Assembly (NCBI GenBank): GCA_947179485.1
Contig: OX359247.1
Coordinates: 36,742,801 to 36,806,800, forward strand
DNA from: Allacma fusca
Taxonomy: Eukaryota; Arthropoda; Collembola; Symphypleona; Sminthuridae
Length of the DNA stretch: 64,000 bases
Direction: 5' to 3'
Part shown: positions 20,484 through 32,069 of the stretch, one piece after another
Numbering within the stretch: position 1 is the stretch's first letter
How the letters are laid out: each line of letters starts with the position of its first letter
Notes under the pieces: model-generated
What the model was told of the DNA's origin: nothing
The model's input: the letters and a program-made list of their open reading frames with translations, nothing else
Database searches by the model: none
Program-made: the position numbers and the translations under genes

Positions 20484-22763
20484 CAGTGCTCGGCACGGGT
20501 ATGGGTAATACTCGGGTAAACGGGTATGGGTACGGGTATGGGTACTACCCGGGTACGGATTTTGTGTACCCGAACAATTCCGGGTACTACCCGGGTACAC
20601 TTTGGTCGGCTCAAAATTTCGGGTACGGATACGGGTATGGGTACGGGTACAAGGATTTCAAAATGGGTATATACCCACCGGGTACGGGTATAATGGTGTC
20701 ATTTACCCGTACCCGCGACCATTGTACCCGAGTTTTTGGATATGTTAAGATTTGAGACATTTTGATGAATTTTATGAAAATAATGGAACTTCCGTTGGAA
20801 AATTCTGTCGGTATTTTTAGTAATTCTGAATACATATAGCTTATTGTTAATACCCTTTTAACCTTACAACATGCAGTAACTGTATTTCAGACTGTGTTGC
20901 TAAAATATATATTTATATCTATAATATATATTTTTATGGAAACAGGTTTTAGGAAGAATTATTACTAAACAGACGAGGAATAATATCAAAATAGAAGTGG
21001 AGAATAGGTTTCAACGAAATTTTATACAAAACGTCTTCATAATGTAGTAATTTGTTACTAATTGCATAAATAGTCTGATTAACACTTATGCACATGATAC
21101 TTCATTAGCCACAATGAATACAATTTAAAAATTAGAGTTCCGTTGAGTTGGATGGCAAGATATTTTTTGTAATTAGTAGTTGATTAGGAAAAGGCGGATA
21201 TTTGTAACAAGATATTAATGATTTACATGTACACAGAGCTACTGAGATGAGAAAATTAATGTAAAAGGCCGAATAAATCAAGAAGTGAAAAATCGAGTCG
21301 CCAAGTCCCAAGCCAAAAATGCATGTACATATGGACTGGGTGCTATACAATACTTCGCCCATCAGCCCATAAACAATCAAATGGGGATAATTTTACTTCT
21401 AATCAAAAACGCTCTACTCTTCAATAAAATATATGTCAAATACCTCTCTAGTAGTGCATCGCATGGGTACGGGTAGTACCTGAGTATTTGGGTACAGGTA
21501 CAGGTCCAGGTCCGAAATGGGTACTCTGTTTAAGTACCCAAACTGAATGGGTACTTTATGGGTACTAGCTATATGCACCCAAATTTTGGGTACAAAACCA
21601 GGTGTTGGGTACAGGTACAAACTTGGAATGTTTTGGGTTGTACCTGACAGGAACAGGTACAAGCTTTCAATACCTGGACCTGACAAACTAATACCTGAAA
21701 ATGTGGGAACTTTTCCAAACAGAAATCCATCTTACAAGGCATCTTGTGTAGTATGTGGCTCTCTCTCCGACCGACAGGTTTATTTTGATATTCAGCGTGT
21801 TTTCAGGATTTCATCACAATTTTTGAAAAAGCATACGTTTATGGAATAGAGATGTTTGACTTAGCACAACGTGCCAGCAATAAGTACGTGTAAGTACAAA
21901 TTCCACTTTTAATTCAGTAAAAATTGTGTTAAATGATACTGTGGTTATGGAGGATGACCTAGATGTGGAAGATTTAATTGGTGATGGCAATACCTCAGAT
22001 GGTATAGAGGTCATAGTTCCATTAAGATGTCTAGTATTGCAAAAATTATGACGAGGCAGAATTTTGTCTAGCTTGTAACTGCTGCGATGTAAATAATCGA
22101 ATGTCATCATGTTGAATCGTTTACAGTTATTTTTTAAAAGTACCTGATTGGGTACAGGTACGTAGGAAAATGTTTCAGGTACAGGTCCATATATTGGGTA
22201 TATTTTGGGTACGGGTAAAATTCAGGTACAGGTACACACTACTTGCAAAATAATCAGGTACAGGTACACACTACTTGCAAAATAATCTGGCCCAGTTACC
22301 AACATTTATTTAATAGGTACTTTTATTCAGGTACGGGTTTGGGTACGATTTTTGCCGATACCCACTATTTGGGTCCAGGTTCAGGTCCAGGTACAGCATT
22401 TTTGTACCCATGCGATGCACTGCTCTCTAGCTAGTCAAAATTACCCACTCAGGTGTCATACATTATTACATATAACGTACTATGTATTACATTAAAACAA
22501 ATCTGGATAAAGTACCCGGGTACGAGTACGGGTACGACACTGAGATACCCGAGTATGGGTACAATTTTCGAGTATTTTCGGGTACGGGTACAATGCGGGT
22601 ACAGGTACATGGATTGAGATAACATTGCGGGTACGGGTACGAAAAATTTGTACCCGGATACTCGGGTATGGGTACGGGTATAGATACCAGTTATTGAAAT
22701 ACCCGCACTTCGGGTACGGATACGGGTACAGGTACCGATTTTTCGTACCCGTGCCGAGCACTG
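20484..22763. mobile_element. Nested hAT-like element, GGGTACGGGTA-word family
   Basis: The duplication TAACAAAC occurs at 20476-20483 and 22764-22771. Terminal repeats are CAGTGCTCGGCACGGGTA. Runs of GGTACGGGTAT and ACCCGGGTAC words occupy 20500-20740 and 22510-22750. The repetitive frames rich in Gly-Tyr there are repeat artefacts. It contains the element at 21452-22422. A truncated relative lies at about 28320-28588. Confidence 0.92.
21452..22422. mobile_element. Innermost hAT-like element, GGTACAGGTAC-word family
   Basis: The duplication CTCTCTAG occurs at 21444-21451 and 22423-22430. Terminal repeats are TAGTGCATCGCATGGGTAC, with C instead of T as first base at the other end. It carries arrays of GGTACAGGTAC/TGGGTAC words at 21460-21680 and 22140-22400. 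It is 971 bp and non-coding. The word is close to that of its host element, suggesting related families. Confidence 0.92.
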
Positions 22764-22848
22764 TAACAAACCGAGCAGCCCTACATGTCAAAACAGCCAA
22801 TTACCACCGGTCGGTCAGGTGCTACTCTTAAACTGGTTATGGAAGTAC

Positions 22849-23783
22849 TAGGGCTCCTCACAATTTCAAGTAGTAATTGCAACTATCAAGTTCAAATACA
22901 ATTTCAATTCAATTTCAATTGATGATAATCTGCAAGTTGGAAATTGAAGTCAATTTCAAATAAAAATGGCTTTTTAGTTGTTGATTCAATTTCAATTACA
23001 AATCAACCATCAATTTAGTCATTATAATTGGGAACTTCCACAATTTGAATTTCAAATAACTGCGTTGCCAAAAATTGATAGTTGACGTGAATAATTGACA
23101 ACTAGTAAATTTTAAGGCAAGAATGCTTGCAAAAGCAGGAATGTGTAATCAAAGCGCGGAGATTACTCAACTTCCCAAAGCAAATGACACCTTAATGTGC
23201 TGCTTATTTCTTCTAATACAAAAGCAACGAAACACTGAAAAAGTAACTCCAATCCAAACCTAATGGGGAACCAACAATTACCGAATCTGAAAATCTGTTT
23301 GATATTCAAATGATTAGTTGTAAATACGATTCCAAGGACAAATTCGAGCGATACCTTTCAGAGCACCATACAAAATCGACAGATCTGAAAATGGTGTTCT
23401 TAGTTTGCAGTTGGAAGGTGAATGAGTTTAGTTTAATTTCATAGTAAACAAATTGATCAGATGTAGCCAACACTATTTTAGTCGAATTTATTTTCATAAC
23501 TCGTTTTTCTTTTGGTACAAACGGACAAAAATTTTAAAAAAACAATTTCAATTCAATTTAATCCCAATTACAAGTCAATTTCAACTTGCGAAAGTTTTGA
23601 AAGTTGTAATTGACAATTCAACTATTGACGCTGCTACTTGATTAATACAAATTGATTATTTTTAAAGTATTTGATTGACAAATAATCAACTACAAATTAC
23701 CACTATAAATTGAATTGAAAATTCAATTTCAATTACAAATTCAATTTCAACTAGCTCAATAAATTGAGTTGTGAGGAGCCCTA
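22849..23783. mobile_element. Nested hAT-like element, CAATTTCAATT-word family
   Basis: Terminal repeats are TAGGGCTCCTCACAA. The duplication is GGAAGTAC (22841-22848) against GGAAGCAC (23784-23791), 7 of 8. CAATTTCAATT/AAATTCAATT words fill both ends. It is 935 bp, without coding capacity, and is a second independent insertion into the element at 20091-24722. Confidence 0.88.
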
Positions 23784-24631
23784 GGAAGCACTAGTACTAT
23801 TTATTAGAGAAAGGGAGGCTTGTTGAATTTTTCCCATAAGGCTGGAAGTATATTAAATTCAAAAATTTATTAGAAAGCGAGAATTCGTAATCTACCTTTG
23901 AAATTTGTTTTCTGAATTTTTCTCTTTAATTCCCGGCTTCGGCTGATCAAACTTTCTTTGGATCGTCCATAAATACCCTGAATTTCGAGAATGTCCTTCA
24001 TTGTTCGTTTGTTTTGGGTTTCTTCAGCAATACCGTTTGATTTGAGCAGAGTTCAAGAGTTATATTTGGCACGGACAGTCCGTTGCCACTTTCTTACACC
24101 TTTTGTCCATATCGATAGCTTCTAGCTTCCAACTATGGAAATAAATTTCTGAACTGACACTAATAAGCGGAAATTCCAAACGATACCTAATCACCTAATG
24201 CGTGGAATACAGCAAAGGTACTATACTATCAGTTTATTTTTACGAATGAATTTCTACGGGTGAAATTCTCATAAATTCCGGTGATACTGATGCTGGTAGA
24301 CGGTAGACTAGACTGAGTCAGAACAGATAACATCCGGGGGCACCAATATGATTACTTCGAAAATATTTTACGCGCGCTTACGCTTAGGCATAACATTTAA
24401 TATTACATAACTGATGCGTTTCACTCTTTCACTTGAGGAAGTAATGGTTACTGCGTTAGCACTACTTATGTATGAAATACGGATGCCTATACCTCTACCT
24501 CTACTCTATTTCCACTGCAATAATTTGACGGAACTACAATGTGCTATTTTAATAAGTACAGCAACCCGCTACCTCTACCTGCCACTACTCCTAGCAGAAA
24601 CTATCTCAGTGCGGTGCTACTCTACCAATAA

Positions 24632-24919
24632 CTACTTAATATATGTACTTATTAGAAATACTCTACACTTTACCACTATTCCACTATCACTACGGAAAAG
24701 TAGAGTAGTGTGAGCATCACTGGACTTATGCACATGAATTACATCTTTGATTTGAGCTTTAGCTTCTTCAACTGTATCTAAACTGTCTAAATAATCGTCC
24801 ATGTAATGTCTGTTGATGATTGCATCGGCTGCTTTAGGATATTCTGCTTCCAATTCTTTTGCAGTTAAGTTTTTGATGTATTGAGCTTGAGATGGTGAAC
24901 ACACAGAACCAAATATCAT
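24632..24919 (-). pseudogene. BEL/Pao reverse transcriptase, catalytic part, truncated by insertion
   Basis: It carries the reverse transcriptase active site YMDDYLDS and the preceding FGSVCSPSQAQY region. Upstream it is separated from 24962-26689 by a single TGA in frame. Downstream the frame enters the hAT-like element at 24722. It belongs to one pol polyprotein that can no longer be made from this copy. Confidence 0.88.
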
Positions 24920-24961
24920 GACAGAAAGCTCATATACTTTTGGTTTCTGCTTCCGATCTTC

Positions 24962-26689
24962 TCACCGCCATAAAAAACGCTGGGCTCGACAATCTTCAGG
25001 TAGAATCTTAATTTGCAAAAACATCTCCTGAATATCCGCCGAAATCGCCACAGCTCTCTGACGAAACTTGAATATAACTCCAGGAAGAGAATTGTACAGG
25101 TCCGGCCCAGTAAGTAACTGACTATTCAAACTTACTCCATTGGATTTTGCTGCAGCATCCCAAACAACTCTTATTTTCCCAGGTTTATTTGGATTTACAA
25201 CAGCAAAGTGTGGTAGATACCATGTCTTATTCGTTTCAATATTGGCTTCAGCAAACGTTAATTCACGAACATATCCTTTAGCAATGTGATCATCAATCTT
25301 GGAACAGTAAGCCTTAGAGAAATCTGCATCATTGTCCATCTTTTTTTCAATGTGTCGTAATCTTCTTTCTGCTTGGCTTCTGCTTCCGGGAAGAACAACG
25401 TCCTTGTTTCGCCAAAGCAAACCAGTCATCCATCGATTATTGACACGAGTTGAACTATTTTCCATAATATTTAATGCTAACTTATCTTCTCGAGATTTAG
25501 CGTTCTCATGCTTATTCTGTACTTCAAGCGATTCAAGCTTAAAGTAACTTTTTACAAGATCATGTAACATATCATTTTCAGAATCTGTACAATAGTTAAC
25601 AACTAGATCTGTAAGATCTTTACAAAAATTTACATTGCCGTGTAACACCCAACCAAGTTTAGTACGAGATGCTACAGGTGCATTTGTGGGGCCTTCTATT
25701 AATTCTCTAGTGACAATTAAATCAACATGATCTTGACCAATAAGAATCTTTGGTGTAGCATTTTGATACACTTGAATGTTCAGACTATCTAAATGTGTCC
25801 ACTTTTTCTTAATTCGAACAGTTTGTGGTGTTAAATTCAAATTAGTAACTGTCTTAACATTTTTCAATTTAAATGTTTCTGTTGTAGATGAATTTGTTAG
25901 AGATAAATTTACTAATTTACTCCTCGCTTGTTTTGCCACAGTATTAATTCCCTTTACACTGAAAGTAATAGCAAGCCCATCTAGTTTCAGTTCATTTGCG
26001 ACATCTTCATCAAGCAATGTAACGGTAGCACCCTCGTCCAATAAAGCATACGTATGAACTTCTTCATGTTCACCCTTCAGAGTTACCGGAATTATTTTGA
26101 GGAGTGCCTGACTCGTAGTTACTGTATTTACAGTAGCAGCTTCATCGTTGGGTACTTTCATATTATGAAGCAACTTGTGATGTCTTTTGTCGCAACCATC
26201 ATGTGTACACTTCGTTGTCACCTTACAATTACTTGCAATATGGCCAACTCTTAAACAAAGCATGCAGCATCTGTTTTGCTTCACAAACTTCCACCTTTCA
26301 TCAACTGTTACTGCCTTGAATTTTCTGCATCGATTGATTGTATGTTTTGGTTTTTTACAAAATAAACATACAAAATCTTTATTACTTGATGTCTTCATTT
26401 CTTCATTCCCGTCCTCATCCTCATCAACCGTATTGAAAATGGTTGCTGATGACTTTTTCTTACTACTTTCATTGTTGATTGCTTCAGTTGTTGGTAGTAA
26501 ACTCTGTGCCATCGCCAATTTCTTCAACCATTTGACATATGAAACGAGGTTATTTTCACAATTATTTTCGAGTGCATACATTGCCCAATAAGTTTTCATT
26601 TGGGGTGACATCTTTTGCAATAACTCTTCAAGCATACAAGGGTTGTTGAGATGTCCGGAACAATTCATCCTCTGCATCGTTGAAACCAT
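24962..26689 (-). pseudogene. BEL/Pao zinc knuckles, protease and reverse transcriptase N-part
   Basis: 575 codons. Near residues 108-180 are Cys/His knuckles (CLFCKKPKHTINRC, CCMLCLRVGHIASNC, CTHDGCDKRHH). A retropepsin-like domain follows with the ALLDEGATVTLLD active site. The reverse transcriptase starts near WYLPHFAVVNPNKPGKIRVV and ends at a TGA after FLWR. The reading frame is offset by one base relative to the gag frame at 26716-27708, so gag and pol are now separated by a frameshift. Confidence 0.9.
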
Positions 26690-26715
26690 ATTATTAATTG
26701 CATTATAAAATGTAA

Positions 26716-27708
26716 TTATTGTTTCTGGCTTCCCTTTGGTGGTAACGTCATTTTTGCTTTGTTAATAAGAGATTTGATAATCTGATCATTCCTTCCAAAT
26801 GACATGCGAAGTGTCTCGATGACCATGTCTACGTTTTCTGGGAAACCTAATATGGATTCAACAGCCTCTCGCGCTTTTCCTCTTAATGCTTCTTGCAAAC
26901 GTGACATGTTTTCAGAATTTCCCAGTCCACATAATTTTGTTGTATTTTCAAATTGTGAAATAAACATCAACCAGTCTTGAGGATTACCACTGAATTGGGG
27001 TAACTTACATCTGACGGTTTGTCTGGCTAAGAAATTCTTCAGTAAATTTGGTTGTTCCTCTGAGGACATAGGTTTATCCTCAGTGCATCGATTTCTTTCG
27101 GCAGATTGTTGTTTTGTTGTTGATTTCTGTTGAACGGCTTTATTCAACCACGATTCAACATCAGACCTCGCTTTTTCAGTATTTCCTCTTGAAAAACTCG
27201 TATCTGTATATGTGCTATTACAGTCTGCAAGTAACTGCAACTTCTTGGTAATAGTGTCTTCACGTCTTCTCTTTGCCGCAAGAACTTGCAACTTCAATTG
27301 CGCCTCCTCCTCGTCCAACTCCAGTTTTCTTTTCTCAGCTGCAATTTCCAGTTCCAGCCTTTTTTGACGTCGAATGCTTGAAGTGGAACTTCGATGAGAA
27401 CTCCGATGTGAATTATCACCCGCGTCATTACCAGCTCCGACATCACGAACCGTATTTTGGATTTCAGACGTACCCGAAATATCAGGTTGGAAAGCTCTTA
27501 CCACTGCTGCTGAGGTTGACGCTGTAGGTTTGGACACAATAGGAGTAGAAGCTGCCACAGAATTTTCCACCAAAGAAATGTCTCTATCGATACCAGAATT
27601 TTCAGCAAAAGAAATTTTGGTAGCCTGCGCTCTAGCTCTTCGTTCACATTGACGTACGCTTCGACGCTCTGTACCACTTTTTGCTCCTCTAGCTCCTCGA
27701 CTCGACAT
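26716..27708 (-). CDS. BEL/Pao Gag-like N-terminal protein
   Basis: 330 codons, starting about 50 bases inside the 5' primer site. It is basic and Arg-rich at the N-terminus, with a long Glu/Lys/Arg coiled coil in the middle (residues about 120-155). The conserved Pao gag segment follows, recognisable by LPQFSGNPQDWLMFISQFE and LQEALRGKAREAVESILG. It would form the particle. It ends prematurely by a one-base shift relative to the next frame. Confidence 0.88.
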   Translation of the reverse strand: MSSRGARGAKSGTERRSVRQCERRARAQATKISFAENSGIDRDISLVENSVAASTPIVSKPTASTSAAVVRAFQPDISGTSEIQNTVRDVGAGNDAGDNSHRSSHRSSTSSIRRQKRLELEIAAEKRKLELDEEEAQLKLQVLAAKRRREDTITKKLQLLADCNSTYTDTSFSRGNTEKARSDVESWLNKAVQQKSTTKQQSAERNRCTEDKPMSSEEQPNLLKNFLARQTVRCKLPQFSGNPQDWLMFISQFENTTKLCGLGNSENMSRLQEALRGKAREAVESILGFPENVDMVIETLRMSFGRNDQIIKSLINKAKMTLPPKGSQKQ

Positions 27709-27754
27709 CCTTCCGAAAACTTTGCAATTTATCTCAAGGTCACTGTCAACTTAG

Positions 27755-27772
27755 ATCCGGTTCGAAGGACCA
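27755..27772 (-). promoter_or_regulatory. Primer binding site, tRNA-Tyr type
   Basis: The + strand reads ATCCGGTTCGAAGGACCA, three bases inside the 5' LTR. This equals the 3' end of animal tRNA-Tyr (ATCCGGCTCGAAGGA plus CCA, recalled from knowledge) with one difference. It would prime minus-strand DNA synthesis. Confidence 0.75.
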
Positions 27773-27775
27773 AAA

Positions 27776-28238
27776 TGTTAGGCTTCGATAAGCTCCTCTA
27801 ATGTTCACTTTAATATGAAGGACCAGCTGAATTAATATTCAGCAACAATTATACAAAATAATGCAAGAAGTAATTCAGCATGTATACAAACAATTATTTA
27901 CTTCTTTAATTAGCAATTATCACTTGTTTCTCAATAGATACAATAGCACGGTGAAAAGACTTATCAGTATCGAATATGTGTAATCGATCATAGCTTGTCT
28001 CGCACTGCTACTAATACAGTTGTTACATGTCCACACTGTTTTTCCTTCCAAAATCATAATCATGACTTACATTATAAAGCATTGATAGTAATAATCATAT
28101 GGCTTGAAGTAACATTATTTCAACTTTTTAAATAAAAGTTAATAACTTTTTCATTTAAAATTAAACAATATTACATTTTTTAAATTATTTACAATAATTT
28201 AACTCAGCTTTTATAATCATTCAATCTACTCGACAACA
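27776..28238 (-). repeat. 5' LTR of the BEL/Pao element
   Basis: 463 bp, apparently identical to 17123-17585. It is followed by the GAGGT target duplication at 28239-28243. Confidence 0.93.
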
Positions 28239-28319
28239 GAGGTCAAATAATGGATTAACATTAACAAAAAACAAATTAAACATTTTCAGCTGGACGGGCA
28301 AATGTCTTTCAGGCATTTT

Positions 28320-28588
28320 CAGTCGGGCAAACTTCCAGTACCCGAGTAATACCCGGGTACAAACAATAGGTACTCGGGTACGGGTACAGGTTTTGGGTAC
28401 ATTACGGGTACGGGTAAATTGTGGGTACAGGTACTACATTGTAGTTTCAAGTATGGGTAAGGGTACTGAAATAATTTACCCGGGTACTCGGGTATGGGTA
28501 CGGGTATAGGTACAGCATTTTGTCGTACCCGATATTCGAGTACGAGTATGGGTACGGGTACACGGTTTCTGTACCCAGTCCGAGCACT
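28320..28588. mobile_element. Fragment of the GGGTACGGGTA-word hAT-like family
   Basis: Its right end, CCGAGCACTG, matches the terminal repeat of the element at 20484-22763. The interior consists of GGGTACGGGTA and ACCCGGGTAC words. The left end lacks a recognisable terminal repeat and no 8-bp duplication is seen, so it is truncated. It lies upstream of the decayed family member, in the part equivalent to intron 1 of gene 2. Confidence 0.7.
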
Positions 28589-28807
28589 GCTACACATTTA
28601 GTAAGAAGCATGCTGGATAGGAAATACATGGTCGTTCCGTTGCGAATGGCACCTTTTTCGGTGCTCCCGTAATAAAGCGTTACCTGTGTTTTCTTATTTG
28701 AATTGAATGAAGCAACTAGTTTACCTAGCATGACGCATGCCGCATCACTACATTGTTGCAATAGGGGAGAAAAATATTAAAATATATTGTAACTGAACCA
28801 TTTTCAG

Positions 28808-29627
28808 GGAACGAGTTTTTCGATTGACTACAGGTAAACTACAGCAATAAATTTGTGAACGTGATTGCAACGTTTCAAAATATAACCTCTACTTTAGCAA
28901 CAATAGACACGAAAATGCATATCATGGTGAAGCAAATAACAGGTACCGACAACCAGTTTGTAATCGTTTAAGTAAATGTGGGTAGTTGCAAATACGCTAA
29001 ATCAATAACTACGAAAAGAAAGTCCATTTTATTATTTTATGCGATTCGAATGAAATGAAGATTTATCGACGGAACATTCTTTTACTTTATTCTACTTTAG
29101 CATCAACAAATAGAATGGAACAAATCGAGAGGAATATAGAAGGTAACAGATTTAAGTAAACATCAATATTAATAGCAGTGGCTATGCTAAAGCAGTTTTT
29201 ACAAAAATAGAGCCACATTACTTATTTTATGCGATCCTGTGACGTAAAGATTTATGAAGGAACTTCACTTTTCTTTTCTCTACTTTAGCATCAACAAATC
29301 GAATGGAACCAGCCATTGGGTAGCCAAATAACAGGTACTGACAGTGAGTTTGTTATCATTGTTGTAAATATTTTTGGAAGGAAATATGCATAAATAACTT
29401 CACTTAATTCTTTTGTGCGATCATATGCCTCTTTACTATCAACGAAGAAAATGAAACAAATGGATAGAAAAATAATCTGGCGAAGGTGTGCGGCAATATT
29501 TAATAGTACTCAAAACGAAATGAAGGGATAGGGGGCTGTGGCGTAAGGGCAGCCTGTCAGAAAGATCTTGGAAAGTGGAGTTCAAATAAATGTACTGTGA
29601 CATCCATTTCGGTATTTTATTCATGCT
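28808..29627 (+). pseudogene. Decayed coiled-coil / crystallin family member
   Basis: The 45-residue helical exon is recognisable at 28808-28942 but carries TGA at its seventh codon. Two short coiled-coil exons follow at 29101-29142 (42 bases, intact) and 29289-29334 (46 bases, frame broken). A third, around 29436-29494, has lost its acceptor. Only the last 60 or so bases of the crystallin exon remain (about 29550-29627), matching the CQKDLGKC region. The flanks (28600-28800 and 29640-30190) are paralogous to those of gene 2. No first exon is seen. Confidence 0.85.
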
Positions 29628-29639
29628 TTAATTAAATTA

Positions 29640-32069
29640 ATTATTTAAATTAATTTTTTGATTTTATAAAAGAGCCATTAATAATACAATTATGATTATT
29701 TGTAAAATATGAATGTAAGGGAATATTATCGATTGTAATTTCAAAAATGGTGAAACGTCAAAATGATAATTTCAAGGCCCAGAAGCCTTTTAGCGAAGAC
29801 TCCAGACGAAGTACTGACGTGAGCCAAATGGGAAAAGAATTCTGTAGTCCATTAGAATTTATAAATAATAATTGTATTCTATTCCTTCTGAGTCATAATC
29901 ACTAAGTCATTCTGTTTTAGTGCTTTATGTGCTTGTACGAGCTGAGCGTAATCCCTTTCCGTATACGTATGTATATTGCATAGAATGTGACGAGTAATTT
30001 ATCGGTATGTCAACATTATTTTCAGGTCACTGTCTCCCCGATTTAACGGATTTTAACGGGTTTGCAAAAAACACGTTTCATAAAACAAGGCAAGATTACT
30101 TTTGATGTCACCAGTTAGGTTAATGAGATTACGTTTCACTAGTTGTAAGACCTGCACAAGATTACTGGGCGAATTTTGGTTTGTGCAAGAGAGTACATAA
30201 AATGTTCGAGCATATTTTTTACTTCACGAGACTCAAATCGTCACAAAATAGTCTCAAAAGTCAATCTTGGTGTTATTATTGATAAATTATGTTCGCCATG
30301 ACTCAAAACTAGGCTATGGATAATTCTTATGTAGAGAAACTAAAGAAGCAATTTCAATTTTAAACATAGAAAGGGTGTAATAATTAAGTATTTGTATGTA
30401 CGAGTCAGCACAACACAGGGCTCACACTAATTATGAGGAAACAATTCGACAAATCAATGGATTTGAACTCTTAAACCACTGTATATATTCTGTGTGGGAA
30501 ACCCAGGTATATTTGGACGTCTAATATAGCAAATTCACGTAAATACCCATTACACAAGGCTGTAGCATGTGATAATTCCAGTTCTTTGAGTAATCCAACA
30601 CATGTTAATCTCTCGCATCAGTACGTGTTACCTGAAAGGACAGCGATATTTAAACCCTGGGTGAAGGTATTGCTATTACTGCCCGTATGATAAGTAGGGA
30701 AATCCTATTCTTCCGACCCTTCTTTCCAGGGAAAGCAGTCATTACTGATTCAGGGTACTATTTCAACTATAATGTACTAGGTACAAATATCATATATAAA
30801 TAATCATCTTGAATCATCATGAATTTAAAATATGTATAATTTGTAATAATATGAACTTCAATGGAACGTCATGAGCTATTTTAATGGCTCAAGGGCTAGT
30901 TCTTCGCTGAAATTAAGACTTCGGACAAAAAATATGGTGATTCCAAAGACCAATAAATGAGTTTATTGTTTCAGGTTTCATGATCAGTTTAGGATTGAAG
31001 ATGGGACGTAATGACATTTAATTGGAAATATAATGCTATTTTGCTATTTTCCATTGGCTTGCATTTAACGTGTGCATAAATCTTGAGTGCGTGTTGTAAA
31101 TGAGTAGGAAACGCAATACCGTACTTAGAAGGACACGGAGGTTCCTGAACCTTGCAGAATGCGTACTGATTTGCTGGTTCATTGGGGTTTACATTTGTTT
31201 ACACACATGCCAACTGCAAAACTCATGTAATTTTATTTTAGAATAATATACATACACATATCCACATACAATGTTAACTGAGTAGAAAACATTTTTCCTT
31301 ATTTACTATGTAACTAATGTAAACAATAAAGTCATAACCACATTATAGCCACTCGAGACAATCTGTTTCACGACTATTGAACACGTACTAATAACTAGGT
31401 ACGCGGAAAAAAACGTCAAATTATCGGCCAATTGGAATTCCCAAACGCTTGAAATAGCTTATGTTCCAAATCCGGACATTTTTAGAATTCTGGTAACTAA
31501 CAATAAGCGAATTCACATGAATACACATTTCACACTGCCAGAAAAGAAAAGCATATTCTATGGAACTACGAACTACGACTGTGTAGCATGTGAAATGTGT
31601 TCTAGTTGTTTGCTTAAACCAACTTTTCTTAATTTGTCGTATCACTAGTGTCAAATACTTTACGTGTCGTTCTCATATACTTTTACTTTTCACAGGTATA
31701 CGAAAAAAACGAATATCTGCAGTTTATGAAGATACTTACTTGTGAGTTATTGTGAATATAAAAATGTGGAAGTACGAGTACTTAAATAAAAACTTGATGT
31801 ACTGGTTGAATTTCAAAGCCAAGGTATAATTTGGTATATGTAGATACAGCAGATACATATCTAATTTGATTGAGTGCAACAATTCGGTATAATATCGTAA
31901 CAACTCATGATTTATTGGGATATCAGGAGGTTGGAATATCCGAGGTCGGAATACCGGAGGTTGGAATACCTGCAAGAGTCCAAACCTGTAGTTTAAAATT
32001 TATATTTCATATTTCCGAAAGTCTTTAAATAACATATTTTGTAATATATTGTAATATCATGTTTTTGTA
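29640..32069. other. Spacer between decayed copy and gene 2
   Basis: 29640-30190 matches the gene-2 3' flank. Two diverged copies of a roughly 150-base segment can be seen at about 30470-30620 and 31420-31640, both with TAGCATGTGA and GAATTCAC/AAATTCACG words. Four short GAGGTTGGAATACC-type units lie at about 31925-31972. I find no gene. Confidence 0.45.

Larger units (their letters stand above)
20091..24722. mobile_element. hAT-like element, ACTACTCTA-word family, inserted in pol
   Basis: Terminal repeats are CAGTGATGCTCA at both ends. The duplication GACTTATG occurs at 20083-20090 and 24723-24730. ACTACTCTA/CCACTAC words fill both ends (20115-20330 and 24430-24710). It contains two further elements (20484-22763 and 22849-23783) and no transposase frame. 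Without its passengers it would be about 1.4 kb. Confidence 0.92.
17123..28238 (-). mobile_element. BEL/Pao LTR retrotransposon with nested insertions
   Basis: Two 463-bp LTRs (17123-17585 and 27776-28238) begin TG and end CA on either strand and look identical. The target duplication is GAGGT (17118-17122 and 28239-28243). Transcription runs right to left. The order is 5' LTR, primer site, gag, aspartic protease, reverse transcriptase, RNase H, integrase, polypurine tract, 3' LTR. Pao features include zinc knuckles ahead of the protease and a large C-terminal integrase. Lesions are one frameshift near 26720, one TGA near 24962 and a 4.6-kb hAT-like insertion at 20091-24722. There is no env frame. 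Confidence 0.95.

Noticed and set aside
20486-20755. Open frame rich in Gly-Tyr repeats, looking like a structural protein
   Set aside because: It is the GGGTACGGGTA word array of a hAT-like element read in one frame; it begins inside the terminal repeat and similar frames occur on the other strand and in other copies of the array.
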